Assembly: GCA_039111635.1 (NCBI GenBank) | Contig: JBCAQO010000010.1 | Span: forward strand, 1,550,001-1,614,000 | Source of the DNA: Heterobasidion occidentale | Lineage: Eukaryota; Basidiomycota; Agaricomycetes; Russulales; Bondarzewiaceae | Length of the DNA stretch: 64,000 nt | Direction of reading: 5' to 3' | In this document: in pieces, positions 21,649 to 32,767 of the stretch | How positions within the stretch are numbered: position 1 is the stretch's first letter | Layout: the number at the start of each line of letters is the position of its first letter | The notes under the pieces: generated by a model | What the model was told of the DNA's origin: nothing | What the model saw: the letters and a program-made list of their open reading frames with translations, nothing else | Database searches by the model: none | Position numbers and translations under genes: made by a program

Positions 21649-24194
21649 TTAGAAGTTCTCTGTGACAGGGGAGATACATATCAGCATCTGATGACCCAGG
21701 TACAAAACGAGCACATAACAACACCGCACGCACCCTTGCCAAAGAAGAACCGGGTGCCTTTGGGCTGCGAGTACTTGTTGGACATTTTGTGGAGCTGTCT
21801 AGACAGAACAGTGGGGCCGCAGAAGAACTACACGAATCGAAGATGCGCACACACATATCACGGTCAGGGGCGATGAATTTAGATGATAAATGGGGACATG
21901 GGGACGTACCACGCCGACGTCCGTCTCAGGGTGCTTCTCCGCGATCGAGCTGAACACGCGGTCCCAGTTCGGTCGTCCGAAGTGCGTGGGCGCGCGCAGC
22001 GACGTGATCGCGTCCTTCTCGGCACCGACGTCTTGGACCTGTCGTCCACGAACGGCACGCATCGCGATCGATAAAGGCAGCAGGAACCGCAAAGGCAAAA
22101 AAGGAGAACAGGGTCAACGATCTGTCCAATCGCCCCGTGGGCTACAAGCGAGCGAATAGGGACACGCACGATGATGTTGTTCATGTCGTCTTCCTTGATC
22201 CTCGCAGTCAAATAAATATTAATCTCGATCCTGTTCCGAGTATCCTGCTCCTCGATTGCGTGCAAGAGCGAGTGGAACCACTCGGCGCTACCAAAGTCAC
22301 GGATGACCCAAGTAAAGTAGACCTGCTCCACCGCAATAGAAAAAGGGGACGTGGGAAGAAAACGGTCGATGTGATCAGTTCCCCTGCCGTCACCGTACGT
22401 GGCAGACTGACCTTCGAGAGACGTGTCGGCTTTGAGTCGTTCAAGTTGTTCATTCGGTACCAGATGGACTTCAGGATCCTGATGACCGCCCAGGAAGAAG
22501 AAAAAGCCGCTAAGAAACATATCGATGCACAACCGGAAAAGATAATGATCGACTTACGAGGCAAAAGGAGTGACACCAATGCCGGCACCGACGAGAAGGA
22601 TGGTCTCATAGTTCAAGAAGTCCTCAGAAGCCGAACCAAAGGGACCGTCAACCATCACGCGAGGAAGGACGCGGTTAAGGGGAGGGTTAACATTGGTTCC
22701 GACGACCTTTCCTCCTGAGTCGCCTTTCTCCTTGGTGTCGAAGTCGCAACCGACGGCCTTGGCCAGCGCGCCTGTGAAATCACCGACGACACGGATGTGA
22801 ACGGATATATAGTCCTCTTCCGGCGCACTGCATTATTTATTTTGTTTTATTTTTGGGAAGCATACCAAAGATACGGTGTTCGATGAGAAGATGAAGCGGT
22901 TTTGGGGTGAGGGACACGATCACGCACCTAGTGAGAGTGAAAGGGTGCCACTGGAAGTACGAGATCTCAGGGCAGGACAGGAAGATGTATTGACCAGCGC
23001 GGGTCTTCGTCTTCTCCTTCTTGATCTGAAGCTCCATAACTTTGGACGGGTGCTGAATGACCTTCGAGATGTAAGTGCGGTGACGCGAGCGGACCTCACG
23101 CAGAATGCGCTCGGAGATCCAGATGACACCACCGACGAGCCAGTAACGCTTTAATTACAAATGATATTTCCGTGAGCCATCAATGTGAAATTCTTGCCGT
23201 GACTGGAAAAAACGAGCATACCCAGAAGACACCGATCGTGTTGAAAGAGCAGTACGGAGGCCGATCAGGCTGAATCATGCAGAACATGCCGTGGAGCTGC
23301 CAGTTGATAAAGAAGACGATGAAAAGGTGGTGGGTGTACCAGAACGCCTCGAAGCGGGCACGGCGGCGCTTCTCCATCGCGTACCAGACCATGACTCCGA
23401 GAGCGACAGTCATGATCCAACCCGTCGCGCCGGGACCCGTAGCAAAGTTGGCGACAAGGAAAGCGACGAAGCGCTGACCGCCGGTCTTCGCATCCGTATC
23501 GGCGATCGCGAGCTTGGCAAAGTTGAACATGTGCGCGACGATATGCACAACGGAGCCGACAACGATGGACCATGCGGTAGCTTTGTGGAACGTGATATTC
23601 TTGTCGAAGGGGATGATCTGGTTGAGGGGAGTGCGACGGAGGATGGAGATGAAGTTCCTGCAGACGGGGAGGAGGATGAAGATGACGTCCACGTGGAGAA
23701 CAAGCGCAGCGGTACGGGCGATGGCTGGGTACGAGGGAACAGCGCGCAGTCGGCGAGATGAGGGACAAGGCGATTACAGTACATTTCCCGTCAGAACCAG
23801 ACGGTCGTCAGGAGGATAAGCGGGGTCGAGACTCACTGAAGGTCGAGCCAAAAATCGAGCGTGCACCGACCAGGTTGTCTTTCAACTGGTAGTGCATTGC
23901 GCCGAATGCCGCGACGAGGAGGTGGAGGAAGATCCATACGAAGAAGAACAGTCTCCTTCCACCCTCGTTAATCATCCACAGATCCCACTTCTCCTTCCAC
24001 GTCTTAGGGACGTATATCAGAGAAGGGTTGGCAGCGGTGGTGTTTGATCTCTGGAGGCCCTGGAGCCGCCTGCGCTCTGTCTTATTGCGCTGGAGGTGGC
24101 TAGGTTGATTGCCATCCATGTTGAGGTCAGGGTGCTGATCGAAGGCAGGAGGTCGGTCCGAGAAATCGAAACCGGAGGAACGGTTGTTGGCCAT
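21649..24194 (-). CDS. NADPH oxidase (superoxide-generating Nox, gp91phox homologue)
   Basis: Flavocytochrome that moves electrons from NADPH through FAD and two haems across the membrane to oxygen. A cytosolic extension of about 65 residues precedes [14 protein letters not shown] and the first span. The membrane core carries [38 protein letters not shown] and VAHMFNF, then [20 protein letters not shown]; these hold the haem-ligand histidines. The FAD site is [25 protein letters not shown]-binding segments are [30 protein letters not shown] and [13 protein letters not shown]. The protein ends in GKENF, as in animal gp91phox. The last exon is only 11 nt (21649-21659), behind a 74-nt intron. 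There is no EF-hand, so it is not NoxC. The N-terminal extension may favour NoxB over NoxA, but I cannot decide by eye. Fungal Nox enzymes act in hyphal differentiation and fruiting. Confidence 0.93.
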
Positions 24195-24254
24195 GACAGT
24201 CTAGGGTTGCGTCGACGACGTCCTGCGCACTGGAGGGTATTATAATTAGTGCAG

Positions 24255-24330
24255 GGAAAGGACCGGCCTTGAGGGAGAGAGATGGGAGAAGGAAAGGAAA
24301 GAGAGGAGAAAGAAAGGAGACGAGGGAGGG
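24255..24330 (-). promoter_or_regulatory. Polypyrimidine tract upstream of the NADPH oxidase start
   Basis: On the coding (minus) strand this roughly 75-base stretch is almost all C and T; the plus strand shows an almost unbroken purine run. It sits 60-140 bp before the ATG. Such CT-rich tracts are typical of promoters and leaders of well-expressed fungal genes. Confidence 0.5.
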
Positions 24331-26383
24331 CAGCCTGTGCGCGCGCCGGTTTCTGATGTTGATGCGTCTTATTTGTGCAGCCGAGACGCCTGCTGGCCGC
24401 CGAACTCCTGCGTTTCCATGGCATTTCCTCAAATTCCATGTTCCAGACACTCTCCGCAGCCTCCAGCCCCTGCCACTCCAGCCAACGCTCTCTCACACCT
24501 TGATACACTCGCATCGACTCTCGTTGCGTCCCCACAAGAACGCACAAAGGCGCACAAAAGCGCACAGACGACCTCTCAATTATCCATGCCGAACATCGCA
24601 CCGACCACTGACTTGCATTTCCAGACGTTGTACACCCACGCTTCTTGTCGCCAGCCGTAGTCGTAAATCGTCTCCTAGGGAATCCTATTCTCGGATTGTT
24701 GCGTCTGTGCTAAATATGTACCCACCCACGGCAGCGTGCCTGCTGTTCTGCAAGCCGTCGATCGCATATGAATCCATTGAGCGCTTCATCGTCGAACCCC
24801 TTCTCGCATCCTTTGCCTTTCAGGCTTGTGGCATCTCGCGGCGAAGCAGAAGAGCTTGTTATAAATAAACAACGGCCTGCATCATCGAAAACGTTGTGCA
24901 CAGCAGTTTGGGCGGTTTACACACATCATGCATCATTCTCAATGCCCGCATCAGCGTCTCATCATCTTTCCCCTCTCCTGCCATCACACGCCTGCCATCT
25001 TCCATCTTCCGGAAGTTCCCGTCCAGGCCTGCGTCCCTGACATACTACAAACAGCCACTTTGACTGTGGCACCTGTCCTCTGCAGATCACCACTGGAGCC
25101 GGAGCTGACCGTCTCTCTGCATCTCTGTGTCTATAATCTTACGCCTGTGCCAATCTTCTGCCAAGTATGCCATGACGGTCCAGACCGTATGGACGCTTCT
25201 GAATTCGTCTCGATCCTTTCTCTCGTTTGTTTCCTTAGGGAGGCCGTTGCTCATCGTTTCCTGCTTCTCTACCCCATCAAAGGCGGACCGCACAGATCGA
25301 TGAGTTTCGCTGCTCAGAACTGTTTTCGGACGGTTGCATCCATTAAAAGACCACTTAAGACGCGGAGCAGACCCGCTTTTCGAGCTTGCAATTTTTGGAC
25401 ATGCTCATCATCACTTACCACAGGCTGACTAGCGAAGCTAAACTTAGACCGACAACAATAGACCGACAGCTGTCGATTGACATCAAGAAATGTTTTGGTA
25501 AACTGGGGGATGATCAGCGTTGCGGGAGCTATTTTGAGGGCGAATCGCGGCAGCGGAGCGCTGAGCGTTACGCAAAGGAGTGTGCCCATCCACGATGTTG
25601 TCCTCGTGGCACGAATCTTCCGGTGAACTGGACCTCCAGTACCTTTCACATTATTTGGCCACGTCCTCATCGACATTGGACACAAAGGTCGCCGTCCCGA
25701 CTGGTGCTCGCAGCTCTTTCATCTCCAGCTCCAAATCGTCCACGTAGAGGTCGCGGATCATAACACCACCATGTTCCCCGCGCCATACGCCCACCATCCG
25801 TGGTCGATGATGGCCACCTAGAAGCCAGCCTTCGCTCGACGCCTCGACTGCCGCTCACGTCAGGCGACGCAACTTTTACAGACCCAGAGGAACAAAAATA
25901 ATTTTCTGTCAGTCATGATGTGAACCTTCCACGTCCTCATCGATTTCGACTGGGGACCCTCTCACTTCGCTATTCTCGCATTTTGAGAGCGGTCGATCCG
26001 CCCCCTCCCTGAACACATGATACAAATACAAAACCACGCCTTTCTTCATCTATGACCTAACATCGACTCCTCATCGGGCACCCTTGACATACTCTTGCAC
26101 TGATATTTGGGAGAAGCTGCATATCGAATGTATAAGCCGATGGAGAATGCTACGAGAGGGAGACTGAAGACGCACGAAGGGTTCATTAATTTTGAGCAGT
26201 CCTATAGTCATTATTGAGTACGGCGGATCGGGGGTATACAAATTGACGCACATATTCCAACAAGGAATCCCTGCACGGCATCTGGCATAGCGGTGACGTG
26301 GGCATGCTTTTGTCACAGCTGATCCATCGCACCTCCCTTCGCGCATGTGCCGATTCGGGGGCTGAGACCTAACGCCGATCATC
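24331..26383. other. Intergenic region, no gene called
   Basis: This is the upstream flank of the NADPH oxidase and downstream flank of the DUF6534-like gene. Open frames reach 199 codons on the plus strand (24269-24868) but overlap the oxidase promoter tract and resemble nothing known. A tiny ATG ORF near 25770 was checked as a possible pheromone precursor and lacks a CaaX end. Confidence 0.45.
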
Positions 26384-28427
26384 TCAGTACATTGAATGTA
26401 CAATTTGGAGAACGCGTACCAAGGATGCCTTCGACCTGTCGAACGAAGAAGATGATGTTTGAATTGTCGAGTTTGATCTCGGGCGGAAGCTCGGAAATGT
26501 GATGTCTTCGACGTCCGGAGCGCGGCACATTTGTGCGCGAAACATCCGTCGGACGTTCAGGCTGTACGTCGACAGTGGTAACCTTAGGACCATTTATTGC
26601 AGAGCATATGAGAGGGCGCTCACGTTGCGAAAAGCGAGTTGGAGTGCACTAGACTATACATTAGCTCATGTTATAGAACAGAGGGGAGGCACTCACAGCG
26701 ACCAAGGACGACGTGGGTTCCGAGTACGATGGCAGTATATGGCAATGCAAGCATCTAGGTAACCGAAGAGTGAATCATGATCCGATCCAGAAATGTAACT
26801 GAAAATACGCACGATGACCAAATTACATAGTGCACATATGCTGTTTGTTTGATGAGGAACGGCTGCGACAGAGAGCCGAGACCAACTGACCTCGTCAACA
26901 AGCCGGTGTTCAACGAGTGCAACTGGATATGTGAGAGATGTTGGCGATTTGAAAAGGTATCATAATGTGAAAACCGCCGCTTACCATGATTCGTGTGATG
27001 ACACTGTTGTGTCTGAGAGCGATATTCGCAAGATCGCCACCAACGCTGTCTTCAGTACTGGTTGAACGTCGAGATGTCAACGTGCTCACAGTGAACCCTC
27101 GCATCTCCGCGCCTGCAATATGACGATCAAAGCGGCCGTCACGGTGACGTCGCATGCCAGGTTCGCGCCGAACATTGCACAGAAAAGTGTCTAAGGTGTC
27201 ATTTCCGTCAGCACACCTCTTGGAAACAGACTGGACCATCCGAAGAACTGACACTCGTCTGGTGCACCATATGGAACGATATGTCGGATAAGCTGCATGT
27301 TACTCGTCCAGCCGAGCAGCAGCGTGAGAGATCAGGACACATACCATTTAGCCGAATATACTGAGTGAATACTATGGTCAGTGGATGATACAGGGCGAAA
27401 AATGAGAGAACGCACTGAGACCCAAGACTGCGATAGATAAAATTCAAGATGAGTCAGGGGTAACCCAAATCGATTTGATTGAGGATGCGAACCGAGACCG
27501 GTGACATTGAAGGATATCTGATATTAACGAAGGGATCGCAGTCAGAAGTCAGAGCTTTCGTCGGTTATGAGACCAGTGAATATCTAACCATAGCGAAGGC
27601 AAGCAATTTATTTTTGTTGCTGACTGTGGGCGTTTGAATCGATTGAGTTGTAAAGGTGACACAGTTCAGATGACATGGCTCACGATGCCATACGCGGCAT
27701 GAAAGATATCTATGCTTGATTCAAAAAATCGGATAGACGTAAATGAGATAAAAACGGACCCTTGTACTACGGAAGTGATCATGACCTAGAAGTGGAAGCA
27801 AGTTGAGATTTTTTTTCGGATATTCGATACGGCACTAGTACACACGTTGAAGAAAAATCCAACTACGAGGCTCCAAGCCAACTCATTGTCTGCCAGGGCG
27901 TCTACGTTGCGATGGATAACGGCGTAATAAAACACTGGTGCAAACGTCAGGAGATCATGTCACGGCGATGATCGATAGCCAATTGTGCATACAGGATATG
28001 CAAACGAGTATCTCTTGAGTAATGTCGAGAAACCTGGCATAATGTCGCGTATTGATTCACATGCGGCGATCGATCATTTCGAGCTCTTACCACACAACAG
28101 CGACCTTCAGATGCGAACATCAGAATCGTCATGGTGAAAAGGGTATGAGTAGAGGCGCACAAGTATTTTCATCCTTCTCTTGTCGTCAGGATACAGCTAC
28201 ACGCCGAATTAGGGCCCTCTGTTATATGACACAAAAGTCGAGGCGAACCTGGTAATAAAGAAATGCCTGAAATGCAGCCACTTTCAAGAGGTCATCACTC
28301 GATCCAGTGGCAGTAGTGTCTGGGCTTACCTCCCGCTAGACTGGACTTCATTCATCAACTATACTTTTGGCAGATAATGAGGTACATACAATGTACTGGC
28401 CAGCACGCCCACAACCAGAGCGCTCAT
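26384..28427 (-). CDS. DUF6534-like multi-pass membrane protein
   Basis: Many small exons on the minus strand assemble into the basidiomycete membrane-protein family ending in a DUF6534 domain. In order: MSALVVGVLASTLY (first helix), AAFQAFLYYQ, DKRRMKILVAVVW, FLDITQEILVCISCMHNW, AVIHRNVDALADNELAW with SLVVGFFFN, TSVVQGSV, then FGANLACDVTVTAALIVIL with QARR. The end reads HNSVITRIMLHSLNTGLLTR, TAIVLGTHVVLGRLHSNSLF and ATLNVRRMF, the usual DUF6534 ending, plus a Ser/Thr-rich cytosolic tail. Introns are 45-75 nt, and several joins (for example GCA AC|C CTG AAC) were verified at consensus sites. The stretch between about 27240 and 27830 is poorly resolved, so one or more exons there are uncertain or decayed. 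Function is unknown for the family. The stop at 26384 is the first in the terminal frame; a further exon is possible. Confidence 0.68.
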
Positions 28428-30329
28428 GGTCACATGTTGAACGTGCATGACGGATATTTGACGATACCGAGGCAAATGTGAGAGCGACGGAGAAGGTGAA
28501 GGACCGAACTCGAACAAGACGACCGTTCAAGGTCTTCTATACAATTGTCCTTCCGCTATCGGCGCAGGATTGTCAAAGTCCATAGGCATTGCACTGGACC
28601 CCTAATGTCGAGCTAGCAGGTGGGACCGGGTCATGAATAGCATACTGCACTGTTTCACCAAGTCTGCCTCCATCTTCTCAGATAATGTGCCGGAGAGAAC
28701 GGTCGGGTTCGTGACGTAGAGGTGATCCAAAGGTCGAAACCACAGACCAACAGAGAATGGTGGTGTCCGTTACGGGTCCCGTTTACGCTACCCGTCGGAG
28801 CAAGCCCGCATTGGGATCTGCACACCGCATCGGATACCGTCGAGTTGGCACATTCCGCTGAGATTGAGTCTGGAAGACGATCTCGATCACAATGAGCCCC
28901 TATAAACTCGGCTCCGACCAGCGAGACTTAACAGACGTTTAAGGCGATGTCTTGACAATGACTGCAGAAGGCTTAGTTCAGAGGTCAGCGCACGTTGAAG
29001 GAGCATCCCTAAACAGTCCCTTGACCTCATAATACCAGACTAGATCTCAAAAGGATTAAGGACCTCCCAAATGAAAGCCGGAAGCGCATAGATTCGGGTG
29101 AGACAGAAACAAGGTCGGACGTCAAGATTGCCATGTTTGAACGCCGGCTCCCTCCTCTCCTCCGCTTCCACTGCGACTAGTTATCAGGGTATTGAGTAGT
29201 ACCGTTGTCCATAAGGAACCGAGGCGTCCACGGGGTCCAAATGCCAGCCTGAACGTAGCACATTAATATGGCACCGTCAGCCTCTCGATGATCTCAGTCC
29301 GAGGCTCAGAATCCACATACTTCAGCGCAATTGAGGTGTCCCGCGAGATGTGAGTGTTATCGTATGTCAAAAGGCCCGTAGATATCGCATGCGAAAATCT
29401 GCATGTGTTGAAGAGTCAAGCGTAGTACGCCGCAACAACCAGGACAGAACTGAGATCGAACGGACAACTCCGAAAGCCAATCTTTGCGGACAACTCCGAT
29501 GGCCGCGCTGTCACCAACAAACCGAGACCAGTCTTCATAGCTTCATCTCTCGAGTTCTGATTGCGACTGTCGACGTAGCAATGACATTGCGAAATCACCT
29601 CCTCCCTAAAACGCACGTATATCGAAATTGAATGACTGAAAACAAGACGTTCTGATGTATCCAAATCTAATTCTGATACATCTGCAGCATCTGATCCTAA
29701 CATACAGGGTGCGTACGATAGCCGTTCAAATGTCGTTGCTTGCATGCTTGCTCAGTGATTCGCCATAGAAAACTTTCGGTCAGAAGGACTTGTATTCAAC
29801 GAATGTCCATCGCATCAATCAAACATAGACCGAGGTATTTGTAGTTATTTGCTACCCTCTTTGCTGGTACGCACTCTTCCCGCGGTCTAATTAACGGTCA
29901 TGATATCGGAGCGACCGGGATAACCACAATGGTCCTGCTCATACGTATTGCTACGTATGGGGCTCTGGTTCTATATACCCATTGAAGCCAGACCTCTGAT
30001 ACAGAATCTACACCCTACGGCAGTCAACACAAGCGAAGCTTACACTCTTTTTATACTTAGCACGAGGGACAAACGCGGTGTTGGCAGCGACTGATACCTG
30101 TGCTCTCGGAACCTGATCAATTATATAGCGACATTATTCCATCTATGGTCAGACTTCCTGTTGTTTTGGCGCATGTTCAGTTTATATCAATGTCGCGACC
30201 TTGACGGTGATTGCCAGCGTTTCCTCAAATATTGACTAATTTGTATTTAAATAGCCCTCGGCAGCACGGCTGACTGCGGTGTTTTCTATTTTACTCATTC
30301 TCAATCACCGTTATCATCATTCGAGGTGG
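28428..30329. other. Gene-poor stretch, nothing recognised
   Basis: About 1.9 kb of divergent intergenic DNA between two membrane-protein genes. Open frames are all under 140 codons and unlike any family. The base composition is more AT-rich than in the housekeeping block at the right end of the window. Confidence 0.5.
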
Positions 30330-31785
30330 ATGTCTTCCTTCGACTTCCAATGTGGACCTTTACCTGAGGCAGGCGTCATTGGAGTTAGAAATAACTTCCT
30401 TGAGGTCGTTTGTGGGTCGTTGGCGTACGGTGAATAGTCTACGCTCATCAATATGCTTGGGACTGATATTGATTCCACAGGCATATACGCAACTCTTGTT
30501 CTGGAGTCGACATACATTCTCGTGTATGTGGAGGTTTCGTTCATGTTGCGGCGCCGCTGATCTTCGAGTCCTATAGCAATCGAGGTCTCAGCAACTCGAG
30601 GCCCCGCCAGGCATTGTTGGCTGGCACCCTTGTCATGTTCGCAGGAGCAACCGCACTCTTGGGCATGGACATTACCAGCTTCGTGATCCAAACCCCGACG
30701 CTTGGACCTACACCCTATGATCCGACTCAAACCTTCCGGTGGCTTGCAATTGCAGAGCTCCCCATAGAACGAATTAATGTGAGTTTTTCAGGGTCTTCAA
30801 ATTTGGATATTCTGGATGATCGGATTGTAATTAGTTTTTCCTGAGTGATGCCATTGTGGTATGGCGTGCTTGGATCCTCTGGCCTAGAAACGCAAAGGTT
30901 CGTGCCGTCTTGACTATATGCCTCCTAGCAAGTCTCGGTATGTCTCCATCCTTTGCTTAACTAGACAAATCGGAGCTGCACCCTGTATTGATAAATATTC
31001 CATCAGCTGGACCAATTGTGGAGGGAACTCTCGGCGTGAGACAATACCTTCATGGAAGTTTGGTCGGAACAAATGCACTGGAAGGATTAATCTTACTCCT
31101 GCCGCTCTTGGCAACAAACATATGTTCCACTTCTTTGGTGGCATACAAGGCTTGGTCTGTTTCATTTTGTGAGAGTATCAGGCGGCCTATTTAATACTAC
31201 GTTTAATTGTAGGCAATACCGGAAATCGATCAGAGCAAATATCGACAGCGGCAATGCCAGAACTAAAGTGGAAAAAGTATTAATCCTCCTTGTAGAGTCC
31301 GGGTTTCTCTATTGCTTTGTATGGGTACGTTTTCCAATCCGTGACATTTCTGCCATATTTTTACATCATCACGAGCTGACTGATCTGGATAGATGCTCTA
31401 CATGATGAGCATATTTAACGTCTTTTCGACTCTAGGAGAAGATGTGATCCAGAGCCTGATCCCGTATGCTACGGTCCGTGTCGCCGGCGTCGTGACTTGA
31501 TTCCCACTCACCATTAATACATACTAGGCTATCTACCCCACCGTCATTGTTCTGTTCGTCGCGCTCGAGAAGAGTCATGCAGAAACTATGTTTGAAGGCA
31601 GTATAGCTGACGGTTCAGTCCATTTTGCCACAGCACCTTCTCTTTCTGCGCAGACAGGCACAGACCAAAGGCCGAGCGTCCACATTCGTTCCGGTGTCGC
31701 CTTCGTGAATTCTAGCGATGAACCTTGTTTACAGCTCGACCTCAACGAGGCCACACATACGAGACTTGATGCAGGCTCGATTTGA
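30330..31785 (+). CDS. Multi-pass (seven-helix-like) membrane protein, basidiomycete family
   Basis: Exons join into a membrane protein of a large family found in Agaricomycetes, often with several paralogues per genome. Segments in order are VIGVRNNFLEVVCGSLAYG, GIYATLVLESTYILV, ALLAGTLVMFAGATALLGMD, FRWLAIAELPIERIN, LSDAIVVWRAWILWPRNAK, VRAVLTICLLASLG, and ALEGLILLLPLLATNICSTS continuing into LVAYKAW. After these come KVEKVLILLVESGFLYCFVW and AIYPTVIVLFVALEKSH. About seven helices are followed by a polar tail of about 70 residues. A 54-nt intron (donor GTATGT near 30527) removes an apparent in-frame stop, so the gene is intact. No ligand pocket or G-protein motif is evident, so the receptor-like topology is an inference only. 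Confidence 0.75.
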
Positions 31786-32767
31786 CATGGTCAATAATTT
31801 CACAAGGTTGTGTCTTTTGACTGTCATCAACTTAACCGGCGGGCTCGCTCATTTGGTCATGTATCCACTCTGTATTTCCCACTGTCCGGTGCTTGTCACT
31901 GTCAGCTTAATCTAGCGTGATCATGTGTGCAAGGTGGATGTCGATGTATTCATTTGGACCGATCGTTTGAATATCAGGAGCTACAGCGAAGTTCATAGCC
32001 TCTTCCCACGCAAATCTACCTTCCAGTGAGGTTGGTGAGGAGAGCAGCCGAAGTTCCTTTTTGCGAATACCCAAACATTCTCGAAAATTCCCTCCGGCGG
32101 CTCGCCCACAGAGACTTTGACACTCACAAATTCCCATACAACTATCGATGTGGGTTTTTCTCAGCCACCAGATTGCAGGACAGTGACTTCATCCACGTAC
32201 CTTTTCATCCGTGTGTTCCCTTCGATTTTCAGGCTGCGATGCTCACATGTACTCTACAGCATGTCCCCTCTGACCCTCGTTCCATTTCATAATTCATCGA
32301 TGCTACCTAAATACCGCTCATTTAGGCATTTCACGGTGCCTTCGTGGCTGTGACCCTTACATGTCGTGTCCAAAACCTACAGCAGGCGCTGACGCCGATC
32401 CTGTGAGCAGTCCAAGAGTCGACTTCAAACCTTGATTGGTGGCAGAGGAGCGCTGCTAAGGGGCATCAATTTGTCAAGGACACGCCAAGGCTCTTTAACG
32501 CCACGACTTTCCTGCTATGTGAAGGCCTTTCATTCCTACTATAGCCGTAGGCCACGGATCACAGGTATGTGGGTCAAATTCCTGTGTTTGCGTACATCAG
32601 TTCAATATCATACATCTGTCAACTTCTCATTCAATTAATTTCTAGTCAAATGGACTTCTTCTACTGATTTCCCCGACCGGCGCTCCGAAATCCCATAAAT
32701 ATCGCTGTAGAGGTTGTCTCCGATCGTGCTTTTCCTCGGGCCATCGCATACGCTTTGAAGTTTCAAG
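31786..32767. other. Intergenic region, no gene called
   Basis: It lies between two plus-strand genes. Short frames at 32026-32353 overlap in different phases and show no motif. The stretch should contain the promoter of the phosphatase-like gene. Confidence 0.45.

Noticed and set aside
24269..24868. Plus-strand open frame of 199 codons
   Set aside because: Its first third is the antisense of the CT-rich NADPH-oxidase promoter, and the rest has no protein-like pattern.
25762..25819. Tiny ATG ORF (about 16 codons, starting MFPAPY) considered as a mating-pheromone precursor
   Set aside because: It lacks a C-terminal CaaX box, and no pheromone receptor or homeodomain gene lies nearby.
30530..30575. 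Apparent frameshift in the seven-helix-like gene
   Set aside because: A 54-nt intron with perfect donor GTATGT and acceptor TATAG restores the frame, so the gene is intact.
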